Shown here in pieces: positions 1 to 11,300 of a stretch of DNA of 64,000 nt. The number at the start of each line of letters is the position of its first letter. Within the stretch, counting starts at the first letter, position 1. Location of the stretch: the NCBI GenBank assembly GCA_036365515.1, contig CM070873.1:41175807-41239806 (forward strand), in the 5' to 3' direction. The position numbers and the translations under genes are program-made. The stretch comes from Torymus aiolomorphi. Taxonomy: Eukaryota > Arthropoda > Insecta > Hymenoptera > Torymidae. The notes under the pieces are model-generated. The model searched no databases. It saw nothing but the letters and a program-made list of their open reading frames with translations, and was not told the origin of the DNA.

Positions 1-417
1 TTAATCAAATTTATTACCCAAAAACATGTTTTTTTTAAAGGATATCCTTTTAAAACTGCTAATAAACAAAAACACTTAGCAGATAAGTGCTATGTTAAAA
101 GAAATTATTACTGCTCGTGATTAAAATTTCAAGTCATTGAAGAAATTATTTTTTAATTAAAAACGTATTAGTTACATCGCAAATTAAGAAATTAAAGTTT
201 TTTCATAAATATATATTCATTTTACATCTTCTATGTGTATATATACTAAGTATATATTTTGTACAACATTTTGAAGTGTCTTTCATCCACGAATAGTTAT
301 TGTTGCTGTTAAAAACAAACAACAAATGAATAACAATAATAATCCATTGCTCTCACTTATATACCTATACCATGCCATCACTCGAAACTCCCCAACTACG
401 CATATGGAAAAAACCAG
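1..417. other. AT-rich noncoding DNA, no gene seen
   Basis: This stretch is AT-rich with stop codons in all frames. I see no coding pattern, RNA gene or transposon end in it. Confidence 0.6.
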
Positions 418-905
418 TGTAGGAAATCGTAATATATGAAACTGTAGCAAACTGTAAAACTGTAGCAAACCGTAAGAAACAGTAAGAAACCGTACAAAAG
501 TGTTTGTTTTGGGACAGTTTGCATGGTTAATTTCTACGATTTTCTACGATTTTGTACGGCTTCGTACGATTTTGTACAGTTTTCTACTTTTATTATTTCG
601 ACAGGAAAAATTTATTATGTACGCGAATAATTTACGAATTGTAATAAAATGTATGAAAGTATATAACGTAGACAATCGTAAGATTCATTAAAACCTACGG
701 AAACGTACGTTTTGGTAACATTTTTTTTTACGTTTTCATACATTTATGTTTTGACAATCAAATTTGAGAAAATTTATATGTAGAAAACTATACAAAAATG
801 TACAAAACCGTATAAATTTTGTCCGAAAACCAACAGTTACCTACGATTTCCTACCGCTTCCTACAATTTCCTACGTTTATTATTTCCATACGGGTATAAA
901 GGTAC
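418..905. repeat. Degenerate short-unit repeat of about 10-11 nt
   Basis: Variants of GTAGGAAATCGTA, GTAGCAAACTGTA, GTAAGAAACCGTA recur from 418 to 497. The reverse-complement sense (TTCTACGATTTTCTACGATT, TACGATTTTGTACAG) recurs from 531 to 590, and TACGATTTCCTACCGCTTCC style copies run from about 841 to 880. The array therefore has opposite-orientation halves around a non-repeated middle. It reads as a decayed minisatellite or the terminal part of a repeat element. No protein is encoded. Confidence 0.6.
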
Positions 906-1283
906 GAACATACTATCGACCAGCCGTACCGTGAGTGTCCCCATATGTAAGTACGCATCATCACGCACAAAACCTAATGCTCCATGAGTCCATTCACGCT
1001 CGGTTGCGCTCTCTGTCTGCGCATGACGTAAGAACCCCCCTACTCGCGCGAGCGTGCGAGTCAGTTCAGTCGGTCGCAGGCGCGCGAGTGAAACGTATGT
1101 GTGGGGTTTTATTGTTACACTGGCTGTGTACCCCGTGTGTACGTGTTATACTTACCACTGAGACGAAGGCGAAGTGAGGTTATGGAGCCATGTAAACACT
1201 AGTGGGCTGAGGGTCTCAATAGAGAAGGTGCTTTTAGTTTTGGTTTTCGATTCCTCGGTGCGGAGAGTACATAAGGCGGCAAG
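906..1283 (+). promoter_or_regulatory. Probable promoter and 5' UTR region of Vps13
   Basis: Base composition rises in GC just ahead of the Vps13 start codon. The start sits in a good context (GCAAGATGG, with A at -3 and G at +4). A short upstream ORF could lie in the leader: ATG at 1182 followed six codons later by TAG at 1200. I see no clear TATA box and cannot place the transcription start, so the UTR boundary is inferred. Confidence 0.45.
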
Positions 1284-4200
1284 ATGGTGTTCGAGTCCAT
1301 CGTCACCGAGCTGCTGAACAAGGTGCTGGGCGAGTACATCGAGAACCTCGATTACAAGCAGCTCAAGCTCAGCCTCTGGGGCGGTAATTTTCTTTGTCAT
1401 CATCTGTATCTGTGTACGCTGCGTTGCCTACTATACGCGAGTATCGTCGTCGCTCCTTTGAGGTTATGTTTACGTACACCCTCACCACCCAGCTGTCAGC
1501 GTTATGTAAAGTATAAGTAGAGCTTTCGTCGCACGACAAAGCTTTGCATTCACGTGTGTGATTTATGTCTCGGCATATACCTACGCGGGGGGGTAATCGA
1601 TCGGATCTCGCGATATTTCCACTGTTTATACAAGTGTCTCTCTGCAGTGTGTGTACATATATGCACACGCGAGAGATAACTTTACGGAACTCGATGCCAG
1701 AGTTGACGAATTTTTCGATCCCCACGGTAAACAAGGTTGTTTGTACTATAAGTAGATTATAGAGGTACACGTATAAAACGTGAGATGTATATGGAGCATT
1801 AAATGTTGAGTATAGATCGAAATGTTTGTATTTTTGTTTTTGTTTGTATTCGTGGGATACTTATTTCGAGTCATTGTTTAAAGACAAAGTTGAATGCGGA
1901 TTAGTGAAAAACATTAACAATTGTTTATTGTAAAAACCAATTATGAACGTGCGGAGAAGTATAATAATAATAATAACAATAACAACAATAATAATAATAA
2001 TAATATCCTGCGTGATAACGTTTATCGATTAAATATTGTTATTATGTACTTACGAGTTTATCGTCGTGTGTTATTACTTATGTTTCAATCGGGCGCTTCA
2101 GCGCGATCTGATTCCACGCAACATTTGATAATAAAGACATTCCTCGCGTTTATTTTGGGACATGAATTCACGAAATAAATATCCAAGTTTACAGCCGGTA
2201 TACCTACGCGTCTTGTGAATGATCTTGCATTCAAATTATTTCAAAAGTTATCTTTCAAAATGTGTTTTATAGCACGTAATAGTTCAAAATCATTTCTCCA
2301 CGTTCCAACGATACGAACTTACTTCTATTTTTACCTAAAAAAGAAAATACACACACAACCCACATACATCCCCAAAAGCTTTTAATTGCATCGATCGTCT
2401 AAACGCACCCACGGCGAGATATGCAACACGCGCACCCGTGTATATATGGGTGCGCGTATATATATATATATATATATATCCTTATTGCTTCCGTGCACGT
2501 GTACTTTGTACACCCGGTGTACGTAGGGAGTGAGCGTGTGGGTGTATAGCTCAGCATATCTATAGGTATGGGCAACTGGCACGCGACGGGGGCGAAATGC
2601 AGCTAATTAATTACCTACTTACGGGGAAACCGAGGAATCTTTTATTTCGGCCGATGACGTCAGGTCGTTTTATTACGGATGGAATTAAAGTTTTCGTCTG
2701 CTTCTTCGTTATATTTTATTTTTTATTATGATGATAATCGAGAGAGCCAAGGACCGTGTCGCAACGCGCCGGAATTTCGAAAAAAAACGATGGTCGGTCG
2801 CCTGAGTGTATTATGCTAATCACTGCCCATTATTATGCATTTCGCGGTTCGCGCGTTATTCGTGATATTTGCGCGTAATTAAGTTATATCTCGTTGCTGT
2901 TATTATTGTGAGCGTAAGTAGTAATCCTTGAGGCACACGCCTTTTTAGATTTTTCTCGGCGTTATATATAGGTATATTATGAAGATCTGTTTACTTTCTC
3001 TCGTGTGAGCGGCGAGTGCGACGCAAAAGATTACGATGACATTGGGTCTAATGATTTGTGATGCTGAGTGCGATTGTTTTGAAAAATGAATATTCACAAT
3101 ATTTGGAGTGGTCGGGAGAGTATATAAAAATGCTGCGGCAATAGCGAGGGATAAAAATAATATTTCTAACCGAAATTTGCATAGACATGAGGATGCCGCA
3201 GATGTAGTCATTTTTATCAGAGCTATGTTTTTGGATCGTATACTAAGTAAGCGTATATTTTTGTCATGCGTATAACATTCTTTTTCTTTTCATAAGTTTA
3301 CAAAATGAAACGTTGGTGCAAGTATGAATAAACTTTCTAATGGAAATAAAAGGTTGATAAATAAATATGGTTTTCAAACAGGCGAATATCACGCGGAAAT
3401 AATAGCTTTGACAGATATTATATGAAGACACGTGAAAGCTTTTTTTATTTGACACTCTAATTGGGATCAACGTTTTTCCTCTTTCTCAAATGTTTACGAT
3501 TCTCTATATTACAAAATAGAAATTTCTAGAAAAAAAAATCCGATTTCCAAACGAAAAACAACTATAGAATCGTTGAAAAAAAATCTTCGCAAAATTTTAT
3601 TCCACCTTGAAAATTATTAGTTCGTCCGAGCCAGCGCGGTATGTCAACACAACAAACGCCGCGTACGTGAAAAAAAAGATTCTCCTCCTTACGACACGTG
3701 CGCGAGTCTAATCCGGCGACACAATGCGCAGCACGAAGTGATTCACTCACTCGCGACTGCAGACGTAAATATAGAACGAGCGATGATATCAGCCGATATG
3801 GAGTATAAAGTGCTTATGTAGACATGCGACGCGACGATAATTAGTTTACCAGAGAAGAAGCGTGCGGTTCTCTTTTTTTTTCGAGGTGGGGTGGTCCTGG
3901 TTTATATTTTTAGAGCGGAGCAGAGATGGTTTATGACAGAATCGTGATGTGTCGATGGTTTGAAGAGCACAGGATTTTAGCAGCTTTGTTCAAAATCAAA
4001 TGATTTTTTGCACAATTATGCCATAATCGTGGAAAATAGTTTCCGGCTTTTTGTTTTGAAAAGCCAGTGTGTGTTTTCTTCACTCTGTATTACAATATGC
4101 CGAGTGGTTTAAAAGCTATCTATACATTTTTACGCCACATTATTTTTAGAAGTGACGTAACCAGTGTCATCTACTATTGAAAGAATAAAACACATCTTTA

Positions 4201-5330
4201 ATCCAGTCTGTTTTTAATTTAATTTTCAAAAAATTACATTGTAACTTCAGTAATTTGACTAGAGTAACGTCTGAAGTTACCCGATTTAATTACCCATTCG
4301 CTCGGAAATTAACATTTTACACGGCCAGTAATTACACTCTCACTCCAAAAAGCCATTTTACACCAACTTTTCAAAACTAGGGTATCAAGTTTACGAGTTT
4401 AGCTCGTCGGTGGTGCAGAGGCAAACGAACGGTTTTGACATTTCGCGTGACGAAATATGCCGGCACGCGCGCCTTTGACGAAGGCAGTTGTAGCTTTTAC
4501 GATCGCAGCATCGATTATCAACGTCAGTCTTCTTTTTTTAAAATGATTTTTCGCGTAGTTCTGGCATCGTGCCATTATGGAATTATGGGTTTCTAATTTT
4601 CTTTTTTCTTTTAAATTCGTTATGCGTTTTTTTTCGAATGATACCTATATCTGCGAGATTACGTTTAGTCCCGTTTACGTTGGCGCGTTTCGATATTAAA
4701 ATATCTATCTAGTAATGTCGCTCCTCTGATTTCCTCTTTCTTTAGAAGCGAATGAAAGGAGAAAGAGCAACGTACGAGAAAATTAAATCCGAGCGGAACG
4801 CAGATAAAAAGTAAAAACACGACAGTAGGCAATCAGTGAATACAGTGTACAGTCTATTCATATGTAACTTCGTTACAATTTATTTCTCTTTCTTTCCATT
4901 TTCCCAGGAGATGTAGTCCTCACGGACCTTCGGATAAAGGAGAGTGCGCTTGATATGCTAGATTTGCCTATAAAACTCGGATATGGTCGATTAGGTAATT
5001 ATGTATTATATGAATAAATTCAAATTATTAAAAAAGGATATTTTTAAAATAAATTTAATTGAATTAAAATTATTAAAAAAGAATATTTTTAAAATAAATT
5101 TAATTAAAATAAATTTTTTTTTATTATTTCAGGCAAACTGGTATTGAAGATTCCTTTCAAGGATATGTGGAATGGCCAGATAGATGCTATAGTCGAAGAA
5201 CTGTTCATCCTCATAGTACCAACTAGTCAAGTGCAGTATGATGCAGAAAAAGAGGCAAAGAATGAGCTGGAGGCTAAGCGAACTGAGATCGCCCGAGTGG
5301 AAAGAAATAAACAGCTGGCAGAGATGAAAA
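1284..5330 (+). CDS. Vps13: Vps13 segment 1: exons 1-3, Chorein_N domain
   Basis: Exons: 1284-1383, 4908-4994, 5133-5330 (residues 1-128). Together they read through the lipid-entry end of the protein: the MVFESIV start, then [20 protein letters not shown], then [20 protein letters not shown] and [20 protein letters not shown]. This is the family's Chorein_N motif, which caps the groove at the donor membrane. Exon phases 1/1 and 1/1 join without a gap. Intron 1 is 3.5 kb, far longer than the 65-90 nt introns that follow. Exon 3 ends in a charged, probably helical stretch rich in K, E and R. Confidence 0.93.
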
Positions 5331-8300
5331 GTAAATATTGCTCGCTGAGACATAAGTGCAACGTAAACGTCGCTAATTAACCTAATATCTTTGTTTACTT
5401 TTTTAAAGACCAAGAAAAGGTTGATGATTCCATGATGGAGAAGCTCATTGCTCGAATGATCAAAAACATACACGTAGAGATCAATAGAATACATGTGAGG
5501 TATGAAGATCATGTCACCTTCAAAGAGTATCCATTCTCTGCTGGTTTCACTCTTAATCGTTTTGCCTTGGAGAGTTGTGATATTGATTGGTCGACCACTG
5601 GTAACCTGAAGGATATGTATGCTATTCAACAGATTTATAAAGTAAGAATATACTATTGTATTATATGATATTACACTTAGTTTGTACATTATAATTCATT
5701 AAATTTATATTTTTCATCATTCATTAGCTATGCACAATGGATGGTTTTGCTTTATATTTGAATCCATCTGCGAGACAATTCAGCACAAAACCAGTAACAA
5801 AGTATTTGCAAATATTTTCTGAAAGCATTGCTACTGCTGACTATGTACCTGAAAATTATCAATATTGTAAGTTTGAATTCTTCAACTTATAATACCTTTA
5901 CAATATTTTCTAATGCACAATTTTATTCTTCAGTACTTGGTCCAATAAATGTAAAGGCTAAGCTTAAGTTAAATCCCAAGCCAGAAAGTGATGGTAGCAA
6001 TTACACAATACCAAAAGTTTTCCTGGACTTGGAAATGCAGAAACTAAGGGTTGGGCTAACAAAGCGACAATACCAGACTCTCATGCAGATGGGAGAAGGT
6101 TTGGAGCAGGCGAGAAACGCCGCTCCTTACAGAAAGTATAGGCCGAAGGTGACTTCTTACCGTGGTCACTACAAAGAATGGTACTTTTTTTTTTAATTTA
6201 TATTCTCAGATAAATAGAAATAGTTATACGAATGAATTAACTGTTATTTTGAAGGTGGCGATTTGCGTACACTTGCATTTTGGAAGAACAGGTAAGAAGA
6301 TCCCAACGAAACTGGGACTGGAATCACATGAAGTGTCACAGGGACACGTGTAGGAATTATGCGAAGATCTATCAGACCAAACTAACGTCGAAGAAACCAA
6401 CGCTGGAATTGGAGCAGCAGTTGACTGAACACGAGCGAAAATTGGACATTTTCAATCTCGTTATCATCCGGCAGCAAATAGAAATGGAGGTAAATATTGG
6501 CTGCACAAATAACTTTTGTATATATTAGATATCAATTTCTATTCGTGAATGTTAATTTTATTCATATGATCGTCTACAGGTTGAAAAACTCATAGAAAAA
6601 GAGAAGGACATGCAGGCAAAGAGAGGATGGTTCGGCTTCCTCTGGGGAACACCGAAGGAGGAAGAAGTTGCGGAACTAAATACGGCAGCTGCCATAAGTA
6701 AATATATCTTCTAATGCGAAATTCACAAAAATACTATATACGTTACTTATTGATTCGTTTAATTTAACTATTTTAGTGAAAAAGTTTGAAGAGGCAATGA
6801 CGCCAGCCGAAAAGGAAAAGCTCTACCGAGCTATAGACTACCAAGAGAACACCGCTCCGACACATTTCCCCGAGACTTACGAAATGATCGATACGAAGTT
6901 CTTCCTACATGGCCTTGAAATCCTATTACTGGATACTGATAAGGAGAATCCTCAGGTTTTAGCTTTACAATTGGATTGTGTTAAAGCTAGCTTCAAATCC
7001 AGACCAGCGTCCAATGGAATTCTGTTAGTATTATTATCTTCATTGAGTATATGTTAGATGTGTATTATATTTGAAAAATGCTTATTACGCATTTTTAGAG
7101 TCTCGACCTCGATAAACGATCTAAAATTGCTCGGTGTGAAGCAAGGAGACAAAGTACCTTCGCTGTTCAACGCAGACAAAGGTCAGAACCTGGACGAGAT
7201 ACTGTTTTCCGTTTCCTACGAGAAAAATCCACTGGATAAATTATGCGGCGACAGGGTCATCGTCAAATCGACCTCGGTATTTATAGTCTACGACGCCCAA
7301 ACCATCATCGAGCTTATAAAAATGTTCAAAGTCCAGAATCCATCGACCTTGAACCAGTGAGTCCAAACTAACTTTTGTTCTTCATCATACCTGTGCCTTT
7401 ATTTCTAACGTCTGATTTTTATTTCTAAACAGGCTACAAGCCGCGGCGCAGGAACGACTCGACAGCCTGAAGGAAGTCTCGGCGTTGGGTCTGGAGTACG
7501 CGATCCAGAAACACACCGCCTTGGACATCCAGGTGGACTTGAAGGCCTCGCAGCTGATCATCCCCTACGGTGGCTTCTACAACGGAAACGAGAGCTTGTT
7601 CGTCCTCAATCTTGGAAGTTTAAAGATGCACACGTTAGAGAAGCCTAAAGGCAATGATGCACAGCTGAGCGTCAAACAGCTCGTGAGCATGGGCAAGACA
7701 GAGGAGGATATACTGTCGCATCTCAGACAGTACAGTTACGATAAGTTTGTTTTGGAGATTGTTAACTTCCAGGTAAGCGTTGGTTTTTTATTGTAAGGTA
7801 AACAAAAGGTTTTGGGTTTGATTAGTGGGATTTTTTAAAATGGCAGGCGCTTATATCACTTGCGAACGAAGATTGGAAAAACGCTTTGACGAACGAAATC
7901 AGCCCGATAAAAGTTATACAGCCGATGACGCTGGAAGTACAGTTTCATAAGTGTCTAATCGTGGATGATCCTTTGCTACCCAAGACGAGGCTCATCGGTA
8001 ATCTGCCATCTATAGCAATCAATATCACAGGTACTATTTTTATGATTAAATCTTTTTTTAAAGTTTTATTTAAAACTGCTTAACGATAATGATTGATAAT
8101 TCCAGAAACTCGTTTGCTCGAGGGTCTTGCTATTGCACAAAGTATACCACTGCCGGAGGAAGATGAACCGAAGGAACTTCCGAGAGTGTCATTGGTACGA
8201 AACGATTGTTTTGTGAAAGCATGATTTTATATCTTTATTTAATAATCAATTTGTTTTGCTATAGTCAAAATCGACGTCGCAGCTGTCGATATTCAGAGAA

Positions 8301-11300
8301 CTGTCGAATATCCCGACTATGATGGAGAAGAAGCAAGAGGAGGTTTCGAACACAATGAAACAAACCATCGATTTAGAGGCTAAATTTGTCATGAAAGGCA
8401 AGCGAAGAGATTAACATAAACTTTTATTATTTATAGGGCTGAAGTAATTATTAAACGGATCACTTTTTACAGAATTAACTCTATCGATATCGAAGCAAGA
8501 ATACGAGGCAAAGGCACCACCGTTCATCAGATTTGAACTTCTACAATTGGAAGCAGAATTGATGCAACAAACGTTCAATCAGAAAGTGATGCTGAGATTG
8601 GGAGGCGTTCAGGTGAAGCAATACCACGATACTGGCGAGATTTTCATGATCAATACGCCTATGTCATCCGGTAGCGAAGAGTATTTGATTGTCATTCAAT
8701 TCGTTAACACGAATAAACGGTCGCCAGAATTCGCAAAGCTTGGTTCTGTTCTAAATTTGCTGCAGCTGGAGTTCACGACTCTCGATGTCATACTTCATCA
8801 AGAGGCTTTAATCAACTTCTTCCAATTTTTAACGAACATTCAGGTAAAGAAACGATTTTTAACTATTCAAAGATTAATCATGAATGAGTTTGAATACTAA
8901 CTTTTTGTTTACTTATCAGGACAATATTAGCGCAGTTACTGCAAAGATAAACGAAAATAAAAAACAGCAAAAGGTAAACAAGGTTGCGCATTTGACAACG
9001 ATTCAAGAAGACACTTCGACGTTTATCAAAGAGACAATCCAAAAACAACGAAAAACTCGTAAGCATGCCAGTCACCACTTTTACTCTCATCCCCTTCAGT
9101 TTGCAAATACTTAATTAATGAATCTTAGGTGTGAAGAAAGCCCAAGTGGAGATCGTGGACTTAAAAGTTACGGCTAAGATCGGCACGATCAGTCTGAAGA
9201 TGGCTAACGAATACCGGGATATCAGTGCCTTTTACATCAGCGGCCTCGCTGCAGGCTTCATCATGAAGGCCTCGCACTCTAAAGCTAACGTGCATCTGAG
9301 CTCCGTGAACATCAAGGACCTCAACGCTATGTCTATCTACAGAAACGTAAGTTGCGACAAATTAAAAAAAAAACTAGGGAATCTTTCGTAACGAAATGGT
9401 AATTCATTTGTAGATTGTATCCGTGGAAGGCTCTGAGTCTCTGCAGATCGAAGCGATAATGAACAACATCGAGCCCGGCGACGTGGACAAGAACAACATG
9501 TCCATCTCCATCAATATGGGCTGCCATCGTATTGTCTTCCTCAATGCCTTCGTCACCGCCGTAATGGTAAATCTAAAAGTCATGATATTATTCACCAGCA
9601 TATATAGCACATGCTCCAATATCTATTCTTCGACCCAACAGAACTTCCTGAACAACTTCCAAGCGGCCCAGCAAGCCATCGCGGAAGCATCGGCCGCTGC
9701 AGCGGAGGCCGCGAAAACGAACATTAAGGATGTGCACGAGCGAGCGACGCGTATAGAACTGTCGGTGAAACTGAAGGCGCCTGTCATTTACGTACCGATG
9801 AATTCTAAAAGTGAGCATTGCCTCATGCTGGATATGGGTAATCTTACTGTCAGCAATGTGCTCAGGAAGCTTGAGGTTGAGACCGATTCTGGTGATTATC
9901 CTGTTGTGGATGAGATGAACGTCGAGCTACAAAATCTCAAACTATCTAGGTGAGCATTATATATCTTTCTTTCGTTTTTTCGCAGGGTATGGAACTGATT
10001 CTGAAAGTTCTGGAACTGTCTTTGAATTTCTTTCTTGTTAAACTTTGTTAGAATTTCGAAGACATTATCTTATTATCAATCTTTTATAAATCATGAATAC
10101 GATTAACAACTTAGATCATTTTAAAAATCAGTTTAAATCACACTCTTGGAGGAGTTTAGTGTAGTCGAGTTTTTGACTGTATAATCCCTATAATACAAGT
10201 ATTTTTGAACGTAGCGATTAAATAATAATTCTTAAACAATATATTTCAAATAAATAAAAAATAATATGTAAAGAAAAAAAGGTGCTAAATTCACTTACCA
10301 ATATCGTAGCTTACTTACATTAGTCATTACTAAAGAGTTAAAAGAAAAAATGAAAAACTGACGAATGTTAAAGAAAATGACATGATGTAAAAAGAATTTA
10401 TTATTTGTATTTTGCGTCGCTCAATGTTTCTAAAATTATTATCAGAAATTTTGTTTATACATTTTTTAATAGATTCGTTTTACAAAACCGATTATTTGCG
10501 ATTACGAAAAATTTGTTGAAAATCTCTGTTACTACAACTTTAAATTCATTTAAAAATTTTTACCTTTCCGCAGAATACGAATCAACAAGGACAAATTCAT
10601 TGCGGAGAACGAGATTCTGCTGCTGCAGCCGATGAGCTTCATGCTGCAGATAAAGCGCAACCTGTCGACCTCATGGTTCCGCGCGATACCCGACATCGAG
10701 ATGTCTGGTCGATTGAAGCGCATCGACGTATTGCTGAACCAGGAGGACTACGTAATGATTATGGCGACGCTGAATGAGAACTTGTGCGAGTGCGTCGAGG
10801 ACGGTGCACCGACGCAAGCGATCGTGAAGACGGATAGGAAACCTGTGACTGAGGAGCCTAGCAGGACGACGACATGTGAGTGTCATGTTTTTGCGAGAGA
10901 ATTTTTCTACAATAATCTATTTTATTATGACTATTGATAAATATAGTAAGATCTGGACGTTTTGCTTAGGATACTAGGATAATGGAATTTTATAACATTA
11001 CAATGCAGAAACCATATACACTAATTACATAATCTTGGAATTAGTTTTAAATACTTAAATATGATTAAATGTTGTATTTTTTTAAATGTGACAAAGCGTG
11101 AAGTTTATCTTTTTCATATCATTATATAAAAAGTATTTCTTGTTCATTTATTACAAATTAATTTGTAATTAACAATTCCTGATGCAGTCAAGGCAGAAGT
11201 AGAAGTTACACCAGAAACAGAGACTGTCGACCTTCAGGAACAACGCAGCGTGCAAACGACAATCAAATTTGAATTCATAATGGACAGCCTTGTTATTGAA

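Larger units (their letters stand above)
1384..4907 (+). other. Vps13 intron 1, noncoding with short repeats
   Basis: A 3.5-kb first intron with consensus gtaatt donor and tttcccag acceptor. It contains a trinucleotide array at 1961-2006, a small perfect hairpin at 2428-2457 followed by (TA)n to 2479, and a GC-richer patch around 4400-4510. First introns of this size often carry enhancers, but I see no recognisable binding-site cluster. ORFs on either strand here show no protein-like composition. Confidence 0.6.

Noticed and set aside
1369..1770. Minus-strand ORF of 133 residues beside the Vps13 start
   Set aside because: It overlaps Vps13 exon 1 and intron 1. Composition is not protein-like and it has no neighbouring exons.
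5129..5689. Minus-strand ORF of 186 residues
   Set aside because: It is antisense to Vps13 exons 3-4 and their intron. The plus strand carries the conserved VPS13 signatures.
8974..8979. Alternative donor gtaaac in Vps13 exon 16
   Set aside because: Using it would remove 28 codons and shift the phase relative to exon 17. Reading through to 9058 keeps frame.
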